DNA from: Nocardioides sp.
GTDB lineage: Bacteria > Actinomycetota > Actinomycetes > Propionibacteriales > Nocardioidaceae
Length of the DNA: 5,865 nt
Direction: 5' to 3'
Assembly: GCA_029264225.1 (NCBI GenBank)
Contig: JARICB010000192.1
Coordinates: 1 to 5,865, forward strand
A program made the position numbers and the translations under genes. The notes under the pieces were generated by a model. It saw only the letters and a program-made list of their open reading frames with translations, was not told where the DNA came from and ran no database searches. Shown piece by piece: positions 1 to 5,865 of the stretch; position 1 is the first letter of the stretch, and each line of letters starts with the position of its first letter.

Positions 1-322
1 ACCGTGATCCGTTGATGGTGCTGCCAGCGGACAGCACCATCGCCAGTCCGATGATCGAGCCGAGGTAGAACAACGGCGCCATGATCCGCACCCAGCGGTG
101 GTCGGTGGCCAGCACCATCACCATCAGCACCAATCCGATGGCGACGTTGACGAGTTGTTTGGTCAGGTAGGCCGTGGTCTCACCACCCGTCAGATCGTCG
201 CGGGTCGAGGTGGCAGACCAGACCAGCAGGGTGCCGAGGAGGACCAGCCCGAGAGCAGCCGCCATCAGCAGCCAGTCGAGGCCGGGCGCCTTGATCGTGG
301 TGCGGCCGCTTCCGAGGCTCAT
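1..322 (-). CDS. rodA: Rod shape-determining protein RodA (SEDS peptidoglycan glycosyltransferase), N-terminal part, cut by the window edge
   Basis: An open frame runs from the ATG at 322 to the left edge with no stop (107 residues). RodA is a polytopic membrane enzyme that polymerises lipid II into glycan strands and works as a pair with a class B PBP. The visible part has a short cytoplasmic head, a first membrane segment at about residues 16-38 (LDWLLMAAALGLVLLGTLLV), a second at about 60-75 and a third at about 82-99. It ends in STINGSR, matching the conserved NG(A/S)xxW region of FtsW/RodA proteins. The start is well supported: GAAGGA lies 6 bases upstream, and the ATG overlaps the mrdA stop as ATGA. 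A complete SEDS protein is about 370-480 residues, so most of the gene, including the catalytic loop, lies outside. FtsW is the alternative, but position directly after PBP2 in the mre cluster favours RodA (sfr in Streptomyces). Confidence 0.9.
   Translation of the reverse strand, partial: MSLGSGRTTIKAPGLDWLLMAAALGLVLLGTLLVWSATSTRDDLTGGETTAYLTKQLVNVAIGLVLMVMVLATDHRWVRIMAPLFYLGSIIGLAMVLSAGSTINGSR
14..41. repeat. Perfect 10-bp inverted repeat (hairpin) inside rodA
   Basis: GATGGTGCTG at 14-23 is followed by an 8-base spacer and its exact reverse complement CAGCACCATC at 32-41. In the rodA message this would fold into a 10-bp stem with an 8-base loop. It encodes the residues around MVLSAGSTI, just before the conserved NGSR. 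A further copy of CAGCACCATC lies at 110-119. The repeat is certain, but a function is not: repeated Leu/Val/Met/Ser codons in a membrane protein could produce it by chance. There is no T-tract, so it does not look like an intrinsic terminator. Confidence 0.6.
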
Positions 323-2439
323 TTCTTGTCCTTCACCGGCGGCATGATCGAACCGTCCTCGAGGAAGTTGGGCAGGTTGGTGGGCGGTACGGTCCCGGGG
401 ATGGCGGCCCGGTCGGGTCGCACCCGCTCACCGTCGATGCCGTAGAGGCTCTCCCAGATCTTGCGGACTCCCTCGCCTACCGAGCCTGAGCCGGTGCCGG
501 CCTGGCTCATCATCATCACCACGACGTAGTCCTTCGAGTAGGACGCCACCCACCCGGTCGACTGCTTGCCGTAGACCTCGGCGGAGCCGGTCTTGGCCCG
601 CACCGTGACGTCATCGAGCGGGAAGCCGCCCATCTTCCAGGCCATGGTGCCGACCCGAGTCACCCCCTGGAGCGCCCGATCGATGTAGTCGAGGTAGCGC
701 TTGGGCACGTCAACGCGCCCGTTCTTGCGGGGCGCGAACCGGCGCAGCACCTCACCGCTGGGGCTGACCAGCGCCTTGGCGATACTCGGCGCATAGAGGG
801 TGCCGCCGTTGGCGATCGCGCCGTAGGCACGTGCCAGTTGGAGCGGCGTGACGATCGTGTCGCCCTGACCGATGGAGAAGTTGGCCGCGTCGCCTGCCCG
901 ATAGGCGTAGCCGTCGACGCAGAACTCGCGGGAGAACTGGTAGATGAAGTCGCTGGTCGCGCCGTCCTGGGCCTTGCCGGCGATGCCGCAGTAGTAGTCC
1001 TTCATCGACTCGTAGTAGGCACGCTTCCACTTCCGGTCGGCGATTCGACCCGGCGCCTCCCCCGGCATGTCGATGCCCGTACGGGAGCCGAAGCCGAACT
1101 TCTGCGCCTCCTCGACCAGCGGGTCCTTGGCGTTCACGTCGGCCTCGTCGGTGCCATAACGCTGCCAGAACCTGTAGCCGATCTGGTAGAAGAACGTGTT
1201 GCAGGAGACCTCGAGCGCCTTGGCGAAACCGATGTTGCCGTAGGCGGCCGACTCATGGTTGCGAAAGACCCGGTTGCCGACCTGGAAGCCCGAGGAGCAC
1301 GGCAGCGTGGTGTCCATCGAGAAGCCGTTGGTCAGTGCGCCGGCGGTCATGAAGGGCTTCCACGTCGAGCCGGGGGCGAACTGGCCCTGGGTAGCGCGCG
1401 AGAGCAGCGGGGTACCGGCCTTGGCGGAGTAGAGGCGGTCGAGCTCCTTGGTGGAGATGCCTCCGACCCAGACACCCGGGTCGTACGTCGGCTGGCTGGC
1501 CATGGCGATCACCCGGCCGGTCTTCGCCTCCAGCACGACGGCCGCACCCGAGTCGGCGGCAAAACGACGACCGGTCACCGGGTCGACCGTGGCCCGCTGG
1601 ATCTTGATCCGGTCGGCGAGCGCCTTCTCCACGACCGACTGCACTCGGGCATCGATCGAGGTGACGAGGGTGTCACCCGGGGTGGACTCGATGGTGCTGT
1701 CGTCACCGACGACGCGACCCATGGAGTCGACCGCAACCCGGCGATAGCCCGGCAACCCGCGCAGCCACTCGTCGTACTGCTTCTCGACACCGGCCCGGCC
1801 TACCGACGAGGCCCCGTTGAGGGACTGGTCGTCGGCGTCCTTCGCAGCGTCGAACTCCTCCTCCGTGATCGGGCTCAGGTAGCCGAGCACGTGGGCGAGG
1901 TTGATGCCGAAGGGTCGCGGGTAGGCGCGGACGTTCTGCTGCTGGGCGAGGACTCCGGGATAGTCCTCGGGCTGTTCGAGGATGCGCAGCGCCACGTCCT
2001 TGGTGACATCGGTAGCGATCGGGACCGGCTGGTAGGGAGAGCCGTTCCAGCAGGTGCCGCGGATGCTGCCCTCGTGGCCGCACGTGACGAGGCTGGCTTC
2101 GATGCCTTCCGGCTTCTCCCCGACGACGACCGAGACGCGGCGCAGAAGCTCGGTGCGCTGCCGCTGGGTGAGTTTGTCGAGCAGATTGCGGTCGAGGGAG
2201 ATCACCCAGGACGTGCGGTTGGCGACGAGCGGTCGGCCCTGGTCGTCGACGATCAGCCCGCGCTGCGGTTGGACCACGATGTCGCGCACGGACTGGTCGG
2301 CCGCCTGGGCCTGGTAGCTCTCGCCTCCGACGACCTGGAGGTAGTAGAGCCGCACGAACAGGGTCGCGAACAACGAGAAGACCAACGCCTGGATGACGAT
2401 GAGTCGCAGTCGGCTCTTCTGGGACCCGGTGACTGCCAT
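319..2439 (-). CDS. mrdA: Penicillin-binding protein 2 (class B PBP, elongation-specific peptidoglycan transpeptidase)
   Basis: This 706-residue protein crosslinks new peptidoglycan during lateral or spore-wall growth, acting outside the membrane with RodA. A short cytoplasmic head and one membrane anchor at about residues 11-34 are followed by the PBP dimerisation (pedestal) domain, about 52-230, with the QRGLIVDDQGRPL motif. The transpeptidase domain, about 290-660, carries all three active-site motifs: S358-T-W-K361 (SxxK, nucleophile Ser358), S412-C-N414 (SxN) and K616-T-G-S619 (KTG). The tail is proline-rich. Six exported cysteines (120, 130, 381, 413, 484, 507) occur in close pairs. The ATG at 2439 is chosen because it overlaps the mreD stop as TGATG and leads directly into the anchor. 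An upstream in-frame GTG at 2523 would add 28 residues and overlap mreD by 85 bases, which is unlikely. The Shine-Dalgarno is weak, so coupling to mreD is inferred. FtsI/PBP3 is unlikely given the mre context. Confidence 0.95.
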   Translation of the reverse strand: MAVTGSQKSRLRLIVIQALVFSLFATLFVRLYYLQVVGGESYQAQAADQSVRDIVVQPQRGLIVDDQGRPLVANRTSWVISLDRNLLDKLTQRQRTELLRRVSVVVGEKPEGIEASLVTCGHEGSIRGTCWNGSPYQPVPIATDVTKDVALRILEQPEDYPGVLAQQQNVRAYPRPFGINLAHVLGYLSPITEEEFDAAKDADDQSLNGASSVGRAGVEKQYDEWLRGLPGYRRVAVDSMGRVVGDDSTIESTPGDTLVTSIDARVQSVVEKALADRIKIQRATVDPVTGRRFAADSGAAVVLEAKTGRVIAMASQPTYDPGVWVGGISTKELDRLYSAKAGTPLLSRATQGQFAPGSTWKPFMTAGALTNGFSMDTTLPCSSGFQVGNRVFRNHESAAYGNIGFAKALEVSCNTFFYQIGYRFWQRYGTDEADVNAKDPLVEEAQKFGFGSRTGIDMPGEAPGRIADRKWKRAYYESMKDYYCGIAGKAQDGATSDFIYQFSREFCVDGYAYRAGDAANFSIGQGDTIVTPLQLARAYGAIANGGTLYAPSIAKALVSPSGEVLRRFAPRKNGRVDVPKRYLDYIDRALQGVTRVGTMAWKMGGFPLDDVTVRAKTGSAEVYGKQSTGWVASYSKDYVVVMMMSQAGTGSGSVGEGVRKIWESLYGIDGERVRPDRAAIPGTVPPTNLPNFLEDGSIMPPVKDKK

Positions 2440-2948
2440 CAGGTGCTCGCCCACTGGGGTTGGAGTCGGCCGAACATCTTCATCAGGGGCGGCAGCACGA
2501 TCGGGGTGAGAAGCACGTCCCACAGCACCGCCACTGCGATCACTTGGAGCAGCTCGGGCACCGACTGGCCCTCGCCGAGCAGCATTCCGGTGAGCGCGAA
2601 GATCGAGGTGCCGATGAAGGAGGCCGCGGCTACGGTGCCGATCACCGCCGTGGCGGTCGGTTTCACGTCTTGCCGGACCCGGGCCGCGAGGAAGGCCACC
2701 ACCGTCAGCGCGAGCGCCCAGCGACCGGCCACGTGGTCGGCCGGCGGTGCCAGGTCGAGGGCCACCCCCGCCGCGAAGCCCAGCAGCATGGCGCTCGGGG
2801 CGTCGATGCTGAGGGCGGCGCCGACCACGACGAGTAGACAGAGATTGGGAACGATTCCGTGCCAGGCTAGGTGCGGGAACAGCGAAACCTGCAGGACCAG
2901 GGCGATGGCGATGGCGAGGACGGCGAACAGGGCGCGGAAGCGGGTCAT
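2439..2948 (-). CDS. mreD: Rod shape-determining protein MreD
   Basis: This is a 169-residue, very hydrophobic integral membrane protein of the elongation machinery, linking MreC, PBP2 and RodA; it has no known enzymatic activity. The length is typical for the family (about 160-180). Predicted membrane segments lie near residues 5-24, 32-48, 53-68, 77-89, 100-123 and 133-155, giving roughly five or six helices. The GFAAGVALDLAPPADHVAGR segment at about 57-76 is the most recognisable stretch, resembling actinobacterial MreD proteins. The ATG at 2948 overlaps the mreC stop as ATGA and has GGAG 7 bases upstream, so the start is secure. The stop overlaps the mrdA start by one base. MreD sequences are weakly conserved in general, so the name rests on both the sequence pattern and the position between mreC and mrdA. 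Confidence 0.92.
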   Translation of the reverse strand: MTRFRALFAVLAIAIALVLQVSLFPHLAWHGIVPNLCLLVVVGAALSIDAPSAMLLGFAAGVALDLAPPADHVAGRWALALTVVAFLAARVRQDVKPTATAVIGTVAAASFIGTSIFALTGMLLGEGQSVPELLQVIAVAVLWDVLLTPIVLPPLMKMFGRLQPQWAST

Positions 2949-3862
2949 CTCAGGGCTCCGTCGGCTTCGACGATCGCTCGGTCGCTGGTCGTGCCGGTCG
3001 GCACCATCACGCCGACCACGTCGAGCGCGGAGAAGTTGACGAACGGCTCGATCACGGCGCGCTGCGAACTCTCGCGCAGGCTGGCGTAGACATCGCTGAC
3101 GCGACCAACGGGGACTCCCGGCTGGTAGGGGCCGCTGGAGCCTCCCCAGGTGAGCACGGTGTCGTGCCGGTCAGGGATCACGGCATCGTCGACCAGACGC
3201 AGGTCGAGCTCGTCGGCAGCCAGCGAACCGGTGCCGTGGACGAAGCCGACCTCCATGCTGGAGCCGACCCGCCCGCCCACGATCGACTCGGCATCGACGA
3301 TCAGCAGCACAGTGGCGGTGCTGCGGGTGACCCGGAGAACGCGACCGACGAGGCCGTCGTTGTTGACCACGGTCATGTCGGGTCCGATGCCGGCGGCCGC
3401 GCCGGCGTCGATGGTGACGGTGTGGGAGAAGGACTGGGAGGAGCCGTAGGCCACGACCCGGGCCGGGACCAGCGCCTGACCGAGGTCGGTTGCGGCCCCC
3501 GTCAGCCCGTCGTACTCCTCGAGCCGGTTCTTGTCGAAGCCTGCCGAGGCGACCTCGCCGCGAAGCTCGGAGTTCTTCGCCTCGAGGTCACGGATCTCGG
3601 CGCTCAGCGCGCCCTGGGTACGAAACCAGGTCGGCACGGCCGTGAAGGGTCGGATGGCACCGGCCGTGAGGGACTCGACCGGCCCGAAGGCCTCTCCGAT
3701 AACGCGGCGGGCGGGCTCGACCGGGGAATCGGTGCCGCCGCTGAAGTCCAGGGTGATCAAGGTGATGCTCGCCAGGATCAGGGCCACCAGCAGCGAGCGC
3801 GGCGGACGGTTGCGTGACTCCAGGTGGTCGGTGCCACGCCAACGACGTTCGCGTCCGCCCAT
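2945..3862 (-). CDS. mreC: Rod shape-determining protein MreC
   Basis: MreC is a single-pass membrane protein whose extracytoplasmic part bridges MreB/MreD and PBP2 and helps activate the elongation synthases. With the start at 3862 it has 305 residues, usual for the family. It has a basic, Arg-rich cytoplasmic head (RERRWRG near the N-terminus), a membrane segment at about residues 23-40 (LLVALILASITLITLDF), a coiled-coil stretch at about 84-116 with charged heptad-like spacing (AEIRDLEAKNSELRGEV), and the paired beta-domain core at about 132-288. The core includes the recognisable VTIDAGAAAGIGPDMTVVNN and DGLVGRV segments. I prefer the ATG at 3862 because GGGGGAGG sits 7 bases upstream. The ATG at 3889, giving 314 residues and overlapping the mreB stop as TGATG, is a real alternative but has a poorer ribosome binding site. 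The stop overlaps the mreD start by 4 bases. Confidence 0.93.
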   Translation of the reverse strand: MGGRERRWRGTDHLESRNRPPRSLLVALILASITLITLDFSGGTDSPVEPARRVIGEAFGPVESLTAGAIRPFTAVPTWFRTQGALSAEIRDLEAKNSELRGEVASAGFDKNRLEEYDGLTGAATDLGQALVPARVVAYGSSQSFSHTVTIDAGAAAGIGPDMTVVNNDGLVGRVLRVTRSTATVLLIVDAESIVGGRVGSSMEVGFVHGTGSLAADELDLRLVDDAVIPDRHDTVLTWGGSSGPYQPGVPVGRVSDVYASLRESSQRAVIEPFVNFSALDVVGVMVPTGTTSDRAIVEADGALR

Positions 3863-3869
3863 CGGCCCG

Positions 3870-3877
3870 CCTCCCCC
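3870..3877 (-). promoter_or_regulatory. Strong Shine-Dalgarno for mreC, deciding its start
   Basis: On the minus strand GGGGGAGG is followed by a 7-base spacer and the ATG at 3862. This is close to the ideal anti-16S match and lies just downstream of the mreB stop at 3889-3891. If translation instead starts at the ATG at 3889, this stretch would encode a glycine run, LGGGG, which looks more like a translated ribosome binding site than real protein. Confidence 0.65.
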
Positions 3878-3888
3878 GAGCGCTGCCA

Positions 3889-4917
3889 TCACATCCGCCG
3901 GGGGTCGGAGACGAGGACCTGTTGGAGCGCCTCGAACTCTTCGACGCACTTGCCGGCGCCGAAGGCAACGCTGGAGAGCGGGTCTTCGGCCACGTGGACC
4001 GGCATACCGGTCTCGTGGCGCAGCCGTTCATCGAGACCTCGGAGCAGGGCGCCCCCGCCGGTCAGCACGATGCCGCGGTCCATGATGTCGCCGGCCAGTT
4101 CGGGCGGTGTCTGGTCCAGGGTGCCGCGAACGGCGTCGACGATGTTGTGGAGCGGTTCCTCAAGGGCTTGGCGGACCTCAGCGCTGGAGACCACGACGGT
4201 GCGGGGCAGCCCCGAGACCATGTCACGGCCACGGATCTCGGCCTCAGGTTCGGAGGGCAGCGGGAAGGCCGAGCCGAGGGTCATCTTCATCTCCTCGGCC
4301 GTGCGCTCCCCCAGCATCAGGGAGTATTCCTTCTTCATCCACGCGATGATCGCCTGATCCAGGTCGTCGCCAGCCGTGCGCACACTCATACTGGTGACGA
4401 TCCCGCCGAGGCTGATCACCGCCACCTCCGTGGTGCCCCCGCCGACGTCGACGATCATGTTGCCGGTGGCCTCGTGCACGGGCAGGCCAGCGCCGATCGC
4501 GGCCGCCATCGGCTCCTCGACGATGTAGACCCGCCGAGCACCGGCCTGGTAGCCGGCTTCCTTCACGGCCCGCTGCTCCACTGCGGTGATTCCGCTGGGG
4601 ACGCAGATGACCATGCGGGGCTTGGCGAAGTAGCGCCGGCGGTGCACCTGCTGGATGAAGTAGCGCAACATCTGCTCGGTCGCCTCGAAGTCGGCGATCA
4701 CGCCATCCTTGAGCGGGCGGATCGCCACGATGCTGTCCGGCGTACGCCCGATCATCCGCTTGGCCTCGTGGCCTACCGCCAGCACCTCGTCGGTGGTGGC
4801 GTTCATTGCCACGACCGACGGCTCATCGAGCACGACACCCTTGCCGCGGACATAGACCAGCGTATTGGCGGTGCCGAGGTCGACGGCCATGTCTCGACCG
4901 ATGAATCTTGTAACCAT
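3889..4917 (-). CDS. mreB: Rod shape-determining protein MreB (bacterial actin)
   Basis: MreB is an actin-fold ATPase that forms membrane-bound filaments and positions the cell-wall elongation complex. This copy is 342 residues, a normal length, and complete. The ATP-binding signatures are in order: phosphate-1 [10 protein letters not shown] at residues 13-22, the connect-1 region [12 protein letters not shown] at about 133-144, phosphate-2 [12 protein letters not shown] at about 156-167, and the adenosine motif [14 protein letters not shown] at about 283-296. The N-terminus MVTRFIGRD resembles the short membrane-binding start of other MreBs. The ATG at 4917 is chosen for this and because GCGAGGCG lies upstream with GAGG 8 bases away. 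An in-frame GTG at 4962 would add 15 residues not expected in the family. It follows ndk after a 142-base gap, so it probably begins its own transcription unit. The phosphate motifs and context exclude DnaK and FtsA; a second Mbl-type paralogue elsewhere cannot be excluded. Confidence 0.97.
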   Translation of the reverse strand: MVTRFIGRDMAVDLGTANTLVYVRGKGVVLDEPSVVAMNATTDEVLAVGHEAKRMIGRTPDSIVAIRPLKDGVIADFEATEQMLRYFIQQVHRRRYFAKPRMVICVPSGITAVEQRAVKEAGYQAGARRVYIVEEPMAAAIGAGLPVHEATGNMIVDVGGGTTEVAVISLGGIVTSMSVRTAGDDLDQAIIAWMKKEYSLMLGERTAEEMKMTLGSAFPLPSEPEAEIRGRDMVSGLPRTVVVSSAEVRQALEEPLHNIVDAVRGTLDQTPPELAGDIMDRGIVLTGGGALLRGLDERLRHETGMPVHVAEDPLSSVAFGAGKCVEEFEALQQVLVSDPRRM

Positions 4918-4925
4918 GCGCGACG

Positions 4926-4931
4926 CCTCGC
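4926..4931 (-). promoter_or_regulatory. Ribosome binding site of mreB
   Basis: On the minus strand GCGAGG lies 8 bases before the ATG at 4917. It supports this start over the in-frame GTG at 4962, which would place the site within coding sequence. Confidence 0.6.
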
Positions 4932-4971
4932 TGGTCGAACGATGAAGGGGAAGGGGCGTCACGACCGGTCG

Positions 4972-4992
4972 CTACGCCAGGGCCCAGCGTAG
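4972..4992. repeat. Inverted repeat CTACGC / GCGTAG in the mreB leader
   Basis: CTACGC at 4972-4977 and GCGTAG at 4987-4992 are exact reverse complements, separated by 9 bases (CAGGGCCCA) that are themselves nearly palindromic. The element ends 55 bases before the mreB start. It could be an operator-like dyad or a small RNA hairpin. The 6-bp stem is short and there is no T-tract, so a terminator is not supported, and chance is possible. Confidence 0.4.
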
Positions 4993-5059
4993 GTAGGAGC
5001 AAGGGCTCTTTCCCGGAGGACACGCGCGGACCAGGCGCTTCAACAGTTCAGCGAGAAAC

Positions 5060-5479
5060 TCACAGAGCGGGGAACCAGATCCCGATCTCGCGCGCCGAGG
5101 ACTCCTCGGAGTCGGAGCCGTGGACCAGGTTCTGCTGGACCTTGAGGCCCCAGTCGCGGCCCAGGTCGCCACGGATCGTTCCCGGTGCGGCGGTGGTCGG
5201 GTCGGTCGCGCCGGCGAGCGAGCGGAAGCCCTCGATACAGCGCTCCCCCTCCAGCACGATCGCGGCCACCGGACCGGAGAGCATGAACTCCACGAGCGGC
5301 TCGTAGAAGGCCTTGCCCTCGTGCTCGGCATAGTGCTCGGCCAACAGTTGCGGCGTGGCCGCGCGCAGTTCGAGGGCCACGAGCGTGTAACCCTTCGCCT
5401 CGATTCGGCGGAGGATCTCGCCGGTAAGGCCACGGCGGACACCGTCGGGCTTGACGAGGACGAGAGTGCGCTGAGTCAT
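5060..5479 (-). CDS. ndk: Nucleoside diphosphate kinase
   Basis: This enzyme moves the gamma-phosphate of ATP to nucleoside diphosphates through a phospho-histidine intermediate, balancing the (d)NTP pools in the cytosol. The 139-residue protein has the usual short bacterial length. It shows the N-terminal TLVLVKPDGVRRG (Lys10 in KPDG), the GATDP and PGTIRGD motifs (about residues 90-104), and the active-site NLVHGSDS with catalytic His120. The C-terminus REIGIWFPAL is normal. The ATG at 5479 gives the canonical MTQRTLVLVKPDG start; upstream extension would run into the preceding gene. The ribosome binding site is weak (AGG about 9 bases upstream). The flavoprotein gene ends 10 bases before, so the two are probably cotranscribed. 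Adjacency to mreB is conserved in Streptomyces as well. Confidence 0.97.
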   Translation of the reverse strand: MTQRTLVLVKPDGVRRGLTGEILRRIEAKGYTLVALELRAATPQLLAEHYAEHEGKAFYEPLVEFMLSGPVAAIVLEGERCIEGFRSLAGATDPTTAAPGTIRGDLGRDWGLKVQQNLVHGSDSEESSAREIGIWFPAL

Positions 5480-5489
5480 ACGGCGCAGC

Positions 5490-5865
5490 CTAACCGGCAC
5501 CGAGCGCCCGGGCACGAGCGGCCACATCGAGGGGCACGGCACCCATTGCCTGCTCGTCGGCGACCACCGGTCCCGCGAGCCGGCGCAGCGGGATGTGGCC
5601 GCCCCACACCCCGGCAGCGATGTCTTCATCGTCGTCCCCCGGGCCACCGGACCGCTCCTTCATCGACGCCTCTCGCAGGGGCACGGCCAACACGACGGTC
5701 GCGGCCAGTTCCTTGGCAGTGCTGGGCCGCAGCGAGGCCGAGCGGCCGGGGATCATGTGGTCCACGATCAGGTCGAGTGCGTGCAGTCGCTCCGACCGGT
5801 CGCTCACCAGTCGGGCAGCGCCGATGACGACCGCCGAACGGTAGTTCATCGAGTGGTGGAAGGCC
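5490..5865 (-). CDS. Pyridoxamine 5'-phosphate oxidase-like flavin-binding protein, C-terminal part, cut by the window edge
   Basis: The frame is open from the right edge to the TAG at 5490-5492 (125 residues). The first residues visible are AFHHSMNYRSAVVIG, so the Met at 5847-5849 is internal and the true start lies outside. The HHSMNYRSAV motif, the following RLHALDLIVDHMIPGR segment, and the later LAATVVLAVPLREASMK stretch match the split-barrel flavin-binding family related to NimA/pyridoxamine 5'-phosphate oxidase (Pyridox_ox_2 type). These proteins bind FMN or a similar cofactor, and most have no known substrate. True PNPOx (PdxH) is unlikely, as its conserved C-terminal motif is absent. 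The tail (about residues 80-125) is acidic (GGPGDDDEDI) and then variable. The gene ends 10 bases before ndk. The family call rests on recalled motif resemblance; the function is unknown. Confidence 0.82.
   Translation of the reverse strand, partial: AFHHSMNYRSAVVIGAARLVSDRSERLHALDLIVDHMIPGRSASLRPSTAKELAATVVLAVPLREASMKERSGGPGDDDEDIAAGVWGGHIPLRRLAGPVVADEQAMGAVPLDVAARARALGAG

Larger units (their letters stand above)
4918..5059 (-). other. Intergenic region between ndk and mreB, presumed mreB leader and promoter region
   Basis: This 142-base gap is the only sizeable non-coding stretch. It must hold any ndk terminator and the mreB promoter if the two are transcribed separately. I see no convincing -35/-10 pair: TACGCT at 4986-4991 on the minus strand fits the loose TAnnnT form but lacks a good -35 partner. 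I also see no hairpin followed by a T-tract downstream of ndk. The only clear structure is the inverted repeat at 4972-4992. Confidence 0.45.

Noticed and set aside
2440..2523. A 28-residue N-terminal extension of PBP2 from a GTG at 2523.
   Set aside because: It would overlap mreD by 85 bases and lacks any family resemblance, while the ATG at 2439 gives a normal head and membrane anchor.
838..3039. A 733-codon open frame on the plus strand, opposite mrdA, mreD and the end of mreC.
   Set aside because: It is antisense to three well-supported genes, crosses their boundaries, has no recognisable domain and is rich in Arg, Gly and Val. This is the usual mirror frame of G+C-rich coding sequence.
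4202..4214. A CGGGG-CAG-CCCCG hairpin inside mreB.
   Set aside because: A 5-bp stem of this composition is expected by chance in G+C-rich coding sequence and shows no link to a gene boundary.
4918..4962. A 15-residue extension of MreB from a GTG at 4962.
   Set aside because: MreB proteins normally begin just before the [10 protein letters not shown] segment, and the ATG at 4917 has its own ribosome binding site.
3814..4992. A 392-codon open frame on the plus strand opposite mreB.
   Set aside because: It is antisense to a full-length MreB with all ATP-binding motifs, and its His/Asp/Gly-rich translation resembles no family I know.
4993..5059. Small hairpins after ndk (for example GAGC-4-GCTC near 4997-5008) as an intrinsic terminator.
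   Set aside because: The stems are only 3-5 bp and no T-tract follows on the minus strand.

Overview
The window is a stretch of high-G+C actinobacterial chromosome in which every gene I can support lies on the minus strand. Reading in the direction of transcription (from high to low coordinates), it holds the 3' part of a pyridoxamine-5'-phosphate-oxidase-like flavoprotein gene, then ndk (nucleoside diphosphate kinase), a 142-base gap, and a tightly packed rod-shape cluster: mreB, mreC, mreD, mrdA (class B PBP2) and the 5' part of rodA. The same order (ndk, mreB, mreC, mreD, pbp2, rodA/sfr) is known from Streptomyces. The G+C-rich codon use and the actinobacterial style of MreD and PBP2 suggest a rod-forming, MreB-containing actinobacterium. 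Nocardioidaceae is a plausible guess, but the genus cannot be fixed from this sequence alone.

Layout: 1-322 is the start of rodA, which runs off the left edge and has no stop inside the window. 319-2439 is mrdA, 2439-2948 is mreD, 2945-3862 is mreC (possibly starting at 3889), and 3889-4917 is mreB. 4918-5059 is the only appreciable intergenic gap. 5060-5479 is ndk, and 5490-5865 is the flavoprotein gene, whose start lies beyond the right edge. No RNA gene, CRISPR array, insertion sequence or attachment site was seen, and no stretch over 300 bases lacks a gene.

Function: MreB polymerises under the membrane and organises the elongation machinery. MreC and MreD link it to the cell-wall synthases outside. 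PBP2 (transpeptidase) and RodA (SEDS glycosyltransferase) form the peptidoglycan polymerising and crosslinking pair. In actinobacteria with polar growth, such as Streptomyces, this set mainly serves spore-wall synthesis. Junctions within the cluster overlap by 1 or 4 bases (mreC/mreD, mreD/mrdA, mrdA/rodA), which fits one transcript with translational coupling.

This is a conserved housekeeping region. I found no undescribed system. The points worth a second look are modest: start-site choices, a perfect hairpin inside rodA, cysteine pairs in PBP2, and the flavoprotein gene next to ndk.
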